Of a stretch of 64,000 nt of DNA, positions 18,812 to 26,938 are shown one piece after another (within the stretch, counting starts at the first letter, position 1; every line of letters starts with the position of its first letter). A program made the position numbers and the translations under genes. The notes under the pieces were generated by a model, which had not been told where the DNA came from, did not search any database, and saw only the letters and a program-made list of their open reading frames with translations. Location of the stretch: NCBI GenBank assembly GCA_017592665.1, contig JAGFNW010000001.1, positions 434,001-498,000 of the forward strand. The letters run 5' to 3'. The stretch is from Streptosporangiaceae bacterium NEAU-GS5. GTDB lineage: Bacteria > Actinomycetota > Actinomycetes > Streptosporangiales > Streptosporangiaceae.

Positions 18812-20932
18812 CAGGTCGGCGGCCCCGCTCATGAGCCGTTCGGCGATCACGTCGACGTGCCGGGCGCGCCAGTCCTCGAGGTCGGTGCCGGCGACGAACC
18901 GGTTGAACGAGCCCATCGCCGGCCCGCAGTGGATCTGGTAGTCCACCCGCCGGTCGTCGACGCCCTGCTGGGCCAGGCGCATCGTGTGCACGAAGTACCA
19001 GCGGAAGATCAGGGCCATCCGGTGCTTGGGGTTGGCCTCCGCGCGCGCCAGCTCGGCCGGCCGGCGTTCGGCCAGGAAGCGGCTGGTCTCGTCCCACACG
19101 TCGTCGAACGACCGGTGGAAGTAGGTGTCCTGGATGGTCTGCCGGGTCTTGGCGTCGATCTCGTCGAGCGAGCCGTACTGCCGGTAGAGCTGGTAGAGCT
19201 TGTTGGCGCGGGCGGGGAACAGCGTGCCCTTCCGCGCCACCTGCACCCGCGCACCGAGCTCGAACATGTCCCCGGCCGGCGCGTACGCCGTGTCCTGCAC
19301 GTCGAGGGTGGCGAGGATCTCCTTGACGTCGTCGGACGTGCCGGCCTCCGGCGAGCACTGATTGACCGAGCCGGTGACGACGAAGTCGGCGCCGAGGACG
19401 AACGCGGCGGCCACCGCCTCCGGGGATCCGAGGCCGCCGGAGGCGCCGACGCGGATCGGCTTGGCGTAGCCGTGCCGAGCCGTCATCTCCTCGCGCAGCG
19501 CGATCATCGCGGGCATCAGCGCGTACGGCGAGCGGGCGTCGGTGTGCCCGGCCGAGTCGGCCTCCACGCAGACGTCCTCACTGATCGGCAGCTCGGCGGC
19601 GGCGCCGGCCTCGTCCGGGCTGAGCGCCCCCTCCTCGACCAGCCCGCGCACGATCGCCTCCGGCGGCGGGCTCATGAACGCCTGCGCGACCTCGGGCCGC
19701 GACACCTTCGCGATCACGTGCCGTACGGCCTGCGCCTGGCCCGACGACGGGTCGCGGCGGGCGCCGGCGAACCGGTAGCGGACGAGGGGGGCCGTGATCC
19801 GAGGATAGGCGGCGGCCTCGACGTGGCGGACGTCGTGCCGCAGGTAGAGGTCGACCGTGTCGCGTTCGAGGCCGTCCTCGTGGATGTCGTACAGAAGGTT
19901 CATGCCGAATTGGCTACCGAGCTCGGCGCGGAGGGTCTGGATGGCGGCCTCGATCTCGGGCAGGGTCAGCCCGCCCGCGCCGAAGAACCCCATCAGCCCG
20001 GCGCGGCCCATCCTGATCACGAGGTCGGTCGACGCGATCCCCTTGAACATCGACCCGGCGAGATAGGCCTGCCGGACGCCGTAGTCCTCGCGGAACGCGG
20101 CTGATCCGAGGCGCGGCCGGGCGGGCACGTCCTTGGGCCAGAGCTTGGTGAGGACGTCGCCGGGGCCGATCTCCTCGATCTGGTCGACGCCCTGCTCGGC
20201 CAGGTAGCGCATGCCCTCGCGCCAGCGGACCGGGCTGTCGATCTGGGCGCGCAGGCCGTCGGCGATCGCGCCGGCCTGGTGCGGCCGGCCCGTGACGTTC
20301 GACAGCACGGGGACGCGCGGCTCGGTGAACCGCACCTCGCTGAGGGCCTCGCCGAACGCCGCCGCGGCGTCTTTCATGTAGCGCGAGTGGAAGGCCGTGG
20401 CGACGTTGAGCGGGATCACTTTGCCGCCGTCGACCTGGAACGATTTGATCGCGTCGCGAGGGCCGGCGATGACGACCTGGTCGTCGGAGTTGTCGTTGGC
20501 GACGTCGACCCCCGTGCCGTCGAGCAGGCTCTCCACTCGTTCGCGCGGCACACCGAGCACGGCCGCCATGGTGCCGCCCTTGGCCTCGGCCATCAGCTCC
20601 CCACGCCGGGCCACGAGCCGGAGCCCCGTCTCGAAGTCGAAGCAGCCGGCCGCGAACAGGGCCGCGTACTCCCCGAGGCTGTGGCCGGCCAGGTAGTCGG
20701 GCGTGCCGCGCTCCTCCGCGCGGGCGAGGTAGCCGAGCGCCGAGACCGTGTAGAGCGCCGGCTGGACGTAGCGGGTGTCGCGCAGCCGCGCCGCGTCCTC
20801 GCACAGCTCCTTGACCGAGTAGCCGAGGATCTCGTCGGCGCCGGCGCACATGTCGGGATAGCGGTCGAGGATCCCCGCTCCCATGCCTCGGCGCTGGGAG
20901 CCCTGCCCGGGGAACAGGCATGCGACGGCCAT
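18782..20932 (-). CDS. trans-acting acyltransferase / enoylreductase didomain (AT-ER)
   Basis: A 716-residue fusion of a malonyl-CoA:ACP acyltransferase (about 1-265) and a PfaD-type FMN enoylreductase (about 270-716). The AT has the substrate loop LFPGQGSQ, nucleophile Ser85 in GHSLGEYA and the second histidine in TAFHSRYM. The ER part shows FGMNLLYD, RVGASGGLGSPEAVAAA and a long PfaD-like C-terminus. The same fusion is known as LnmG, and as separate or fused genes in pederin, bacillaene and sorangicin clusters. It should load malonyl units on the AT-less modules; its ER could reduce enoyl intermediates in trans. The start ATG shares one base with the upstream ECH1 stop (TGATG), giving translational coupling. 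The 3' end overlaps the convergent thioesterase gene by 30 bases. Confidence 0.95.
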   Translation of the reverse strand: MAVACLFPGQGSQRRGMGAGILDRYPDMCAGADEILGYSVKELCEDAARLRDTRYVQPALYTVSALGYLARAEERGTPDYLAGHSLGEYAALFAAGCFDFETGLRLVARRGELMAEAKGGTMAAVLGVPRERVESLLDGTGVDVANDNSDDQVVIAGPRDAIKSFQVDGGKVIPLNVATAFHSRYMKDAAAAFGEALSEVRFTEPRVPVLSNVTGRPHQAGAIADGLRAQIDSPVRWREGMRYLAEQGVDQIEEIGPGDVLTKLWPKDVPARPRLGSAAFREDYGVRQAYLAGSMFKGIASTDLVIRMGRAGLMGFFGAGGLTLPEIEAAIQTLRAELGSQFGMNLLYDIHEDGLERDTVDLYLRHDVRHVEAAAYPRITAPLVRYRFAGARRDPSSGQAQAVRHVIAKVSRPEVAQAFMSPPPEAIVRGLVEEGALSPDEAGAAAELPISEDVCVEADSAGHTDARSPYALMPAMIALREEMTARHGYAKPIRVGASGGLGSPEAVAAAFVLGADFVVTGSVNQCSPEAGTSDDVKEILATLDVQDTAYAPAGDMFELGARVQVARKGTLFPARANKLYQLYRQYGSLDEIDAKTRQTIQDTYFHRSFDDVWDETSRFLAERRPAELARAEANPKHRMALIFRWYFVHTMRLAQQGVDDRRVDYQIHCGPAMGSFNRFVAGTDLEDWRARHVDVIAERLMSGAADLLADRLRKLL

Positions 20933-21648
20933 CACACACGCTCCCAGGGGAAGCGCTTCTCGCTCGCGTAGTCGGTCAGGCGCCGGCGCACCTCCGGCGA
21001 CGACATGAGGCGTCCGAACTCGCCGACCGCGGTGCGCTCCATCTCCTCGGACATGATCCACATGTCCTGGAAGTAGCGTTTCATCGCGCCGATGATGGAG
21101 ACGTCCAGCTTGGTCAGGCGGTAGGCCAGGCGCCGGATGAGCGGCTCGGCGTCCCCGGCGACCTCGTCGACCAGGTGGAACCGCCACGCCTCGGCCGCCT
21201 CGACCGGCTGGGTGCTGAAGGTCATGGCGTACGCCTTCTGGAAGCCGGCGCGCCGGATCAGGAAGGGCAGCACGCAGCAGGGCAGCAGCCCCCAGAGGGC
21301 CTCGGGCAAACTGAACGCGCTGCGCTCGGTCGCGTAGACGAAGTCGCTCGCGGCCGCCAGCCCGACCCCGCCGCCCGCCACCTTGCCGTCGACCTTGGCC
21401 ACGATCGCCCGCGGCGTCGTCGTGAAACGCTTGAGCAGGGCGAAGAACTCAGCCCCGCCTTCCTCGGGCGCGGCCGTCGTGGCGGCCTCGTCGAGGTTGA
21501 GGCCTGTGCAGAACACTCCGTCGCCGCCTTCGAGGACGAGGACGCGGCAGTCGGGCGAGCGCTCCGCCTCGTCGATGGCGGCGTGGATATCCTTGATCGT
21601 CCCGGCGTCGATGACGTCCCGGATTCGAAGCCGTACGGTCACAGGCAT
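20932..21648 (-). CDS. enoyl-CoA hydratase-like dehydratase of the HCS beta-branching cassette (ECH1)
   Basis: A 238-residue crotonase-fold protein. KVAGGGVGLAAASD gives the oxyanion-hole segment. The stretch SLPEALWGLLPCCVLPFLI resembles the conserved region of PksH/CurE-type ECH1 enzymes, which dehydrate HMG-ACP to 3-methylglutaconyl-ACP. The decarboxylating partner, ECH2, is built into the downstream PKS. The gene begins 2 bases after the HCS stop and overlaps the AT-ER start by one base, so it sits in a coupled operon. The other possible role, ECH2, is less likely because the embedded domain has the clear ECH2 signature. Confidence 0.88.
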   Translation of the reverse strand: MPVTVRLRIRDVIDAGTIKDIHAAIDEAERSPDCRVLVLEGGDGVFCTGLNLDEAATTAAPEEGGAEFFALLKRFTTTPRAIVAKVDGKVAGGGVGLAAASDFVYATERSAFSLPEALWGLLPCCVLPFLIRRAGFQKAYAMTFSTQPVEAAEAWRFHLVDEVAGDAEPLIRRLAYRLTKLDVSIIGAMKRYFQDMWIMSEEMERTAVGEFGRLMSSPEVRRRLTDYASEKRFPWERV

Positions 21649-21650
21649 TG

Positions 21651-22874
21651 TCAGCTCCAGCGGTACTCACGATGGAAACCCGCGATCCGGTCGAGGATCA
21701 GCAGGCCGCGGTCCTTGAGCAGCGGCTCGTAGGGCGCCATGTCGAACACCGCGTCGCGCACGCCGAAGACCCGGTCCGCGCTGCGGTCGGTGATCTCGTC
21801 GAACTCCTCGACCGTGATCTCCTGCCGCTCGTCGAGCGCGCCGGCCACGCTCGTCACCGGCCGCGCGCCGGGCGGGATCACGCCGCTGAAGAACTCCGAG
21901 GCACAGCCCGAGCCGTACGAGAAGAGCCCGACGCGCTTCGGCGCGGAGCTTCCGCCGTTCTCATAGAGACTCACAAGGAGAGAGCAGAGGGCCAGGTAGA
22001 GGGCGGCGGAGAAGGTGTTGCCCACCCGTTGCGCGTACGCGAGCGACGGCCCGACCCGGGCCGCGAAGTCGGCCTCGATCTCCGCCTGGCCCAGCCCCTT
22101 CTGCTTGCGCAGCAGCATGCGGTGGGCGCCCTTCACCATGCCGGCGAACGGCGTGTGGAACGCGAGGTAGTCGAAGGTGTCGAGGATGTCGGCGCCCGCG
22201 ACCCGCTTCTGGTAGGCGGCGAAGCTCTCCTCGGCGCAGCGCATGTAGGCGAGCAGCGACAGGTCGGGATCGACCACGTCGGTGTCGTGCCGGGGCCGCA
22301 GCGTGTCCATGACCTCGAAGGTGTGGTAGCCGTTGGCTCCCCGGTCGAGGGCCAGCACCTGCGCCTGGTCGCCGACGAGCATCGCGACCGCGCCGGCGCC
22401 TTCAGACGGCTCCCAGTAGGAGGCCTTCTCCGTGGCGCTCGCCGCGTCGGTCGCGATCACCAGGGCCTTCGTGCCGGGCACTGGGTCGGCGCCGACGATC
22501 CCGGCCGCGCTCTGCAGCGCCGCCGTACCGCCGTAACAGGCGTGCTTGACCTCGAACGAGCGGCAGGCCGCGCCGAGATCGAGGTAGTGGTGGACGTACG
22601 TGCTGATCGGCTTGCCGAAGTCGAGCCCCGACTCGGTGCCGACGACCAGCGTCTCCACGCGCTGCCGCTCGGCCGGCGACAGCGCGGCGAGCAGCGGCCT
22701 GGCCGCGTTGACGGCGTTGGTGACCGGATCCTCGCAGGGCAGGTTGACCGACCGCTCCGCCATCATGAGGTTCGCGAAGCGGCCCATGTCCAGGTTGCGG
22801 GCCTCGAACAGCCGCCGCACGTCCACGTAGGCGCGGCCCACGTAGGCGTTGATCGCCTCGATGCCGAGGGTCAT
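21651..22874 (-). CDS. HMG-CoA synthase-like beta-branching enzyme (HCS)
   Basis: A 407-residue 3-hydroxy-3-methylglutaryl-ACP synthase homologue of the PksG/MupH/LnmM type. The catalytic triad is visible: Glu81 in GTESGLD, Cys113 in VKHACYGG and His240 in LAFHTPFAG. It adds an acetyl-derived nucleophile, carried on a donor ACP, to the beta-keto group of a chain held on the PKS. I chose the ATG at 22874, which overlaps the preceding stop as ATGA; the open frame extends further upstream without homology. The cassette here is HCS plus ECH1 plus an embedded ECH2. The free donor ACP and the decarboxylating KS are not in the window and may lie off the left edge. Confidence 0.94.
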   Translation of the reverse strand: MTLGIEAINAYVGRAYVDVRRLFEARNLDMGRFANLMMAERSVNLPCEDPVTNAVNAARPLLAALSPAERQRVETLVVGTESGLDFGKPISTYVHHYLDLGAACRSFEVKHACYGGTAALQSAAGIVGADPVPGTKALVIATDAASATEKASYWEPSEGAGAVAMLVGDQAQVLALDRGANGYHTFEVMDTLRPRHDTDVVDPDLSLLAYMRCAEESFAAYQKRVAGADILDTFDYLAFHTPFAGMVKGAHRMLLRKQKGLGQAEIEADFAARVGPSLAYAQRVGNTFSAALYLALCSLLVSLYENGGSSAPKRVGLFSYGSGCASEFFSGVIPPGARPVTSVAGALDERQEITVEEFDEITDRSADRVFGVRDAVFDMAPYEPLLKDRGLLILDRIAGFHREYRWS

Positions 22875-23725
22875 GACGGCCTTACGTACGGGGCCAGCAC
22901 GACGTCGTGAATGCTGCCCGGCGCGAACAGCTGATCCCAGCCACCGCCGCCGGGGACGCGTTCGACGTCGTAGACCTGCTTGTGCATGGTCTCGCCGCGG
23001 TCGGCGTCCTGGACGAGCCGGTAGTCCTCCAGGCCGCGCAGGTGGATCAGGCAGTGGAGGCGGTCCTGGCGGCCCCACGTCTGCTCGTAGATGAAGGCCG
23101 TGGCCCGGCCCGGCAGGGCGTCGTTGAGGTGGGACGACCAGTCGTACAGGAACCGGCGGGCCTGCTCGCGGTACTCGTACTTGGCGTCGCCGGTGCGAAG
23201 CACGATGGCGCCCGCGTTGGCCGAGTTGAGCTGCGTGTCCTGGGGCTGGGTCGTCTGGTAGGTGGCCGGTGGCACGAACATGTCGTCGGCGTGCTCGGCC
23301 TGGGAGAACCCGTGCTGCGGGCACATGATCGTCTCTTGCAGGCTGCCGTAGAGGAACATCTTCTCCCAGTTGCCGCCGCCCTTCTTGGGCAGCCGGTCAC
23401 GCTGCGAGATGTCCTGGAAGTCGGCGTCGTGGTCGACCATCTCGATCAGCCTGCTGTAGAGCTCGGGCGACTTCATGTGCACGAGCCAGTGCAGTCGGTC
23501 CCGTACGCCGAGGACCTCCTCGTAGAGGAAGGTCGACGCCACACCCGCCTGGGCGCGGTTCATGTAGTCGATCAGCTCGACGCTGAAGTCGCGGCCCTCG
23601 CGGGCCATGCCGTACTCGAGCATGCCGACCCGGTGGATGATCAGGCCGCTGTTCCCCGAGTGCAGCAGCCGCTCCGGCGCCAGCGATGTCTGGCTCAGCG
23701 CTGAGGTCGTGCCGTGTGAGGTCAT
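22871..23725 (-). CDS. unknown protein with internal duplication, first gene of the HCS/AT operon
   Basis: A 284-residue soluble protein that I do not recognise with certainty; it may belong to the DUF6039 group. It is built of two similar halves, about 27-135 and 172-280. Residues 62-82 (VASTFLYEEVLGVRDRLHW) match 207-225 (RATAFIYEQTWGRQDRLHC), and both halves end in a Gly-rich, Trp-containing stretch. Alternating strands and helices suggest a dimeric alpha/beta-barrel (ABM/EthD-like) fold, which is inference. I chose the ATG at 23725, not the GTG further upstream that would place coding sequence across the inverted repeat. Its stop overlaps the HCS start (ATGA), so it is co-translated with the branching and AT genes and probably serves the pathway. 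Confidence 0.85.
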   Translation of the reverse strand: MTSHGTTSALSQTSLAPERLLHSGNSGLIIHRVGMLEYGMAREGRDFSVELIDYMNRAQAGVASTFLYEEVLGVRDRLHWLVHMKSPELYSRLIEMVDHDADFQDISQRDRLPKKGGGNWEKMFLYGSLQETIMCPQHGFSQAEHADDMFVPPATYQTTQPQDTQLNSANAGAIVLRTGDAKYEYREQARRFLYDWSSHLNDALPGRATAFIYEQTWGRQDRLHCLIHLRGLEDYRLVQDADRGETMHKQVYDVERVPGGGGWDQLFAPGSIHDVVLAPYVRPS

Positions 23726-23759
23726 ATTCACGAACTTCGTCCGAGCGGGCCGGAATCGT

Positions 23760-23777
23760 CCGCTCAATATTGAGCAG
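23760..23777. promoter_or_regulatory. 18-bp inverted repeat, candidate cluster operator (copy 2)
   Basis: CCGCTCA-ATAT-TGAGCAG contains the perfect 14-bp palindrome GCTCAATATTGAGC. It differs from the 17987-18004 copy only in the spacer and one arm base. It lies between the divergent duplicated-domain gene (start 23725) and antiporter gene (start 23810). On the plus strand, TTGAGC at 23770 is followed after 17 bases by TAACGG at 23793, a possible promoter overlapping the repeat, which would give a very short leader. Confidence 0.6.
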
Positions 23778-23809
23778 ACGATCTACATCGCGTAACGGTT
23801 GATGGTTGT

Positions 23810-25156
23810 GTGCTCGCTCTGTCTCCGCCCACCCCTGCCCCCATCCCACCGCTGGGCGCTCACGAGCTGCTCATTTTCATGCTTCAGGTAGGTCTGCTGC
23901 TGCTTCTCGCGACCGTCCTCGGCCGGCTCGCCGTACGGCTCGGCATGCCCGCCATCGTCGGCGAGCTGTCGGTGGGCGTCGTGCTGGGCCCGTCCCTGCT
24001 CGCGCACGTCGCGCCGGCCGTCTCGCACTGGCTGATCCCGGCCGACCCGGCCCAGCTCCACCTGCTCGACGCGGTCGCCCAGATCGGCGTGCTGCTGCTG
24101 GTCGGCATCACGGGCATCCAGCTCGACCTCGGCATGGTCCGCCGCCGCGGCGCCACCGCCGCCAAGGTCAGCGTCGCCGGGCTGGTCATTCCGCTCGCGC
24201 TCGGCGTCGCCATGGGCTTCCTGCTGCCCCGTGAGCCGCTGGCCGGAAAGACCGACCCGACGGTGTTCGCCCTGTTCGTCGGGGTGGCCATCTGCGTCAG
24301 CGCCATCCCCGTGATCGCCAAGACGCTGCAGGACATGCACCTGCTCCACCGCGACGTGGGCCAGCTGTGCCTGAGCGCCGGCATGGTCGACGACGCGTTC
24401 GGCTGGTTCATGCTGTCGATCGTGTCGGCCATGGCCACCACCGGTGTGCGCACCGGCCAGATCCTGCTGTCGCTGCTCTCGCTTGCCCTGCTGATCCCCC
24501 TCGCCCTGTGGATCGGCCGGCCTCTGGTCCGCCTCGCCCTCCGCGCCGCCACCGGCCCAGAAAAGCCGCCGGGCCTGGTCATCGCCGTCGTGGTGGTGCT
24601 CGTCCTGCTGTTCGCGGCCGGCACCCACGCGCTCCAGTTCGAGGCCGTGCTCGGGGCGTTCCTGTGCGGCATCCTGATCGGCCGATCCGGCTACGTGCGC
24701 CCTGAATGGATGGCGCCGCTCCACTCGGTCGTCCTCTGCGTCTTCGCCCCGCTGTTCTTCGCCACCGCGGGCCTCCGGATGGATCTCACGCTGCTCGGCG
24801 ACCCCACCGTGCTCGCGGCGGCCATCGTGGTCCTGGCGGTGGCCGTGATCGGCAAGTTCGCCGGGGCGTACATCGGGGCCCGGCTCAGCCACCTGAACGG
24901 CTGGCAGGCGCTCGCGCTCGGCGCCGGCATGAACGCCCGCGGCGTGATCGAGGTCATCGTCGCCATGGTCGGCCTGCGCCTCGGCGTGATCACGACGGCC
25001 ATGTACACCATCGTGATCCTCGTGGCCATCGTCACCTCCCTGATGGCCCCGCCCGTCCTCCGCTTCGCCATGGCCCGCGTCCGCCCCACCTCCGAAGAGG
25101 CCACCCGCGGCGCCCACCAGGACCGCCTCGTCACGCTCTCGACCAGCCGACCTTGA
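23810..25156 (+). CDS. CPA2-family cation/proton antiporter-like membrane protein
   Basis: A 448-residue polytopic protein with about 12 hydrophobic segments. It has the Na+/H+ exchanger (KefB/CPA2) layout: N-terminal GMPAIVGELSVGVVLGPSLL, the paired acids in SAGMVDDAFGW, and GMNARGVIEV near the C-terminus. The start is taken as GTG at 23810, because the nearby ATG at 23802 is out of frame. It should exchange cations for protons at the plasma membrane. It diverges from the HCS operon and shares its inverted repeat, so it may be regulated with the cluster and help in tolerance or export; that role is inferred from position only. It may mark the right border of the cluster. Confidence 0.88.
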   Translation: MLALSPPTPAPIPPLGAHELLIFMLQVGLLLLLATVLGRLAVRLGMPAIVGELSVGVVLGPSLLAHVAPAVSHWLIPADPAQLHLLDAVAQIGVLLLVGITGIQLDLGMVRRRGATAAKVSVAGLVIPLALGVAMGFLLPREPLAGKTDPTVFALFVGVAICVSAIPVIAKTLQDMHLLHRDVGQLCLSAGMVDDAFGWFMLSIVSAMATTGVRTGQILLSLLSLALLIPLALWIGRPLVRLALRAATGPEKPPGLVIAVVVVLVLLFAAGTHALQFEAVLGAFLCGILIGRSGYVRPEWMAPLHSVVLCVFAPLFFATAGLRMDLTLLGDPTVLAAAIVVLAVAVIGKFAGAYIGARLSHLNGWQALALGAGMNARGVIEVIVAMVGLRLGVITTAMYTIVILVAIVTSLMAPPVLRFAMARVRPTSEEATRGAHQDRLVTLSTSRP

Positions 25157-25180
25157 CGCATGCCGGTTAGGGTGGGGGCG

Positions 25181-25555
25181 ATGGACGAGAATCGGGCCCG
25201 GCGGGTCGTCGACGCGCTCCGCGAGCGCGGGATCAACGGGCATCTGGCACGCGTCGGGGTCGATCAGTTCGGGATCCGCGTGACCCTGCCCGACGGCCGT
25301 GAGGCCGACTGGGACACCGACGGCACGGCCGGGCTCGAGGCGCAGGTCATGCGCAACGGCGTCCTGGTCGGCTTCGTGCCGGTGATCGAAGGCTCGGAGG
25401 ATTTCACCGAGGAGCAGGTCATCGACGCCATCTCGCGCACCGACTACGACCAGCCGATCGCCCGCCAGCGCGCCGTGGCGCCGCCGCCCGCGCCCCCGCT
25501 GCCTCGAGTGGGCGGCCTCTTCCGCCGCTTCCTCGACGGCTTCCGTTACCGCTGA
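25181..25555 (+). CDS. small hypothetical protein
   Basis: A 124-residue protein of unknown function. The ATG at 25181 follows a GGTGGGGG ribosome-binding site; an in-frame ATG at 25160 is possible but closer to the antiporter stop. The first 90 residues are acidic and well ordered (RARRVVDALRERGINGHLA and FGIRVTLPDGREADWDTDG). A Pro-rich linker and a basic tail (GGLFRRFLDGFRYR) follow. It lies 24 bases after the antiporter gene in the same direction, so it may be co-transcribed. Confidence 0.7.
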   Translation: MDENRARRVVDALRERGINGHLARVGVDQFGIRVTLPDGREADWDTDGTAGLEAQVMRNGVLVGFVPVIEGSEDFTEEQVIDAISRTDYDQPIARQRAVAPPPAPPLPRVGGLFRRFLDGFRYR

Positions 25556-25612
25556 TCCGCGTACCACTGACACGCTTGCCACTGACCCGCCTATCAGATC
25601 GGGAGGCCGGCG

Positions 25613-26116
25613 ATGAGCGCGGACACCGTCGTCGCCATCTGCGCCACCGCCATCGCCGTCGCCTCGCTCACGGTCTCGGTGATAGAGGGCCGCGCCTCAC
25701 GGCGGCACAATCGCCTTTCGGTCCGGCCGCTGCTGCAGCTGACCACGCGATTTCACCCCGGTGATTCGGCCGGCCTGTTGCTGACCAATTCCGGCCTCGG
25801 GCCTGCCATCATCGTCAAAACCGCCCTGTGGCTGGACGGCAAGCACGTGGGAGAATACAACCAGGCGAATGTCGACAAGGTCCGCGACCCGTTAGCCTTC
25901 CGCCCGTCCGCCGTCACCTTCGGCGGCCGCCCTTTCCTCGCCACCGACTACAGCCGATTCCTGCTGCTGGTCGAGCCGTACGACCCTGACGAACACGCCG
26001 AGTTCGCCGACCTGCTCATCCGCCGCCTCCGGGTCGAAATCCACTACGAATCCCTCTACGGCCGCGAAAACTACACCACCTCCTGGCCCAACCGCCCATC
26101 CTCCGGCTCGGCCTGA
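25613..26116 (+). CDS. hypothetical protein with N-terminal membrane anchor
   Basis: A 167-residue protein with one N-terminal hydrophobic helix (about residues 4-24), followed by a basic stretch and a beta-rich C-terminal domain (LLLTNSGLGPAIIVKTALWL, LRVEIHYESLYGRENY). This resembles the single-pass actinobacterial proteins found near signalling genes, but I cannot name a family. ATG at 25613 is preceded by GGGAGG. It follows the previous gene by 57 bases in the same direction. Confidence 0.72.
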   Translation: MSADTVVAICATAIAVASLTVSVIEGRASRRHNRLSVRPLLQLTTRFHPGDSAGLLLTNSGLGPAIIVKTALWLDGKHVGEYNQANVDKVRDPLAFRPSAVTFGGRPFLATDYSRFLLLVEPYDPDEHAEFADLLIRRLRVEIHYESLYGRENYTTSWPNRPSSGSA

Positions 26117-26540
26117 ATCCTGAATCCCTGATGGTGATGATCGCTCGCAACGGACAATCCACTGACACGAGCCGTGATCGTCTGAAGGTCAGACCTGGCG
26201 GCTGGCCCGACTGGCCCGGCTGCAGCCTCCAATGGCCCAGGCTGCAGCCTGTAGGGGCGGTTGACGGGGTGTGCCTCCGGCGGGGGCGCTCGGACTCCGG
26301 GATGGTGTCACCCCCTTCCCGTCCGTCCTCGACCCTGGGCGAGCTCAGCAGACCGCCTCCTTCGGTTCAAGCCCGGCTGTGCGGGTTGGCGTCCGGGTGC
26401 TGTGGAAGGGTGCCGGGCTCATGTACACGCGAAGCCGGGCGTGCACCTTCGTCGTCGGCCCGCTTCTGCTTCGCTTCGGGTCGAGGGCGGACGGGAAGGT
26501 GGCTTCGGGGGCTGGTGGGGCCGCCCCGCCCTACCGTCTC

Positions 26541-26690
26541 CATGCACCACGCCTCCACCTCCACGCACCACAACCTCCATCTCCATGCACCACACCTCCA
26601 CCTCCACGCACCACAACCTCCATCTCCATGCACCACACCTCCATCTCCATCGACCACGCATCCGCCTCCATGCACCACAACCCCCGCCTC
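26541..26690. repeat. tandem repeat, 7 units of 21-22 bp
   Basis: Seven imperfect head-to-tail units with consensus CAYGCACCACRCCTCCAYCTC. Units alternate between 21 and 22 bp, so no reading frame is kept. The array is strongly strand-biased, with C-rich top and G-rich bottom strand. It has no spacers, so it is not a CRISPR array. Confidence 0.9.
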
Positions 26691-26823
26691 CATGCGGGAC
26701 GCCCCGTCCGCACCCAGCTCGCGCCCCGCTCCCGCGACGCCCGTTCCACGCCCATGCCCCGCGTCCGTGATGCCCAGCGTCCGGAATACTCCCGTTTCCG
26801 TGCCGGGGTGAGCCGTTCGGCGC

Positions 26824-26862
26824 GGGACACCTCTGTCCCACGCGCGGGACGCCGGGTCCCGC
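26824..26862 (-). terminator. tandem hairpins, candidate terminator for the HNH gene
   Basis: GGGACA-CCTC-TGTCCC (26824-26839) and GCGGGAC-GCCGG-GTCCCGC (26844-26862) are two perfect stems only four bases apart. They lie 77-115 bases past the stop of the leftward HNH gene. No T-tract follows, which is common for high-GC actinobacterial terminators. They could act in either direction. Confidence 0.45.
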
Positions 26863-26938
26863 ACGAGTGAGCCGCCCTCCGCCTCCCCGCTGCGGGCCGG
26901 GCCTAGTCGTGGTCAATGGTGTCGTTCCGATCGCCTTT

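Larger units (their letters stand above)
26117..26938. other. 822-bp non-coding stretch between a hypothetical gene and the HNH gene
   Basis: The open frames here lack convincing ribosome-binding sites and encode low-complexity peptides, so I call no gene. The stretch holds two copies of the palindrome GGCTGCAGCC at 26218 and 26240 (22 bp apart), a 7-unit tandem repeat at 26541-26690, and two adjacent hairpins at 26824-26862. It probably contains the ends of both convergent transcripts. Confidence 0.6.

Noticed and set aside
23767-23810. Upstream GTG start at 23767 for the duplicated-domain gene.
   Set aside because: It would place coding sequence over the inverted repeat and adds a basic segment without similarity to the rest; ATG 23725 is preferred.
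1-25156. Assignment to the leinamycin family.
   Set aside because: The Cy/Ox start, AT-ER and HCS fit, but the defining DUF-SH/thioesterase end is not in the window and the embedded ECH2 layout differs; it is left as a resemblance only.
26541-26690. Possible CRISPR array.
   Set aside because: The units are contiguous with no unique spacers, and no cas genes are present.
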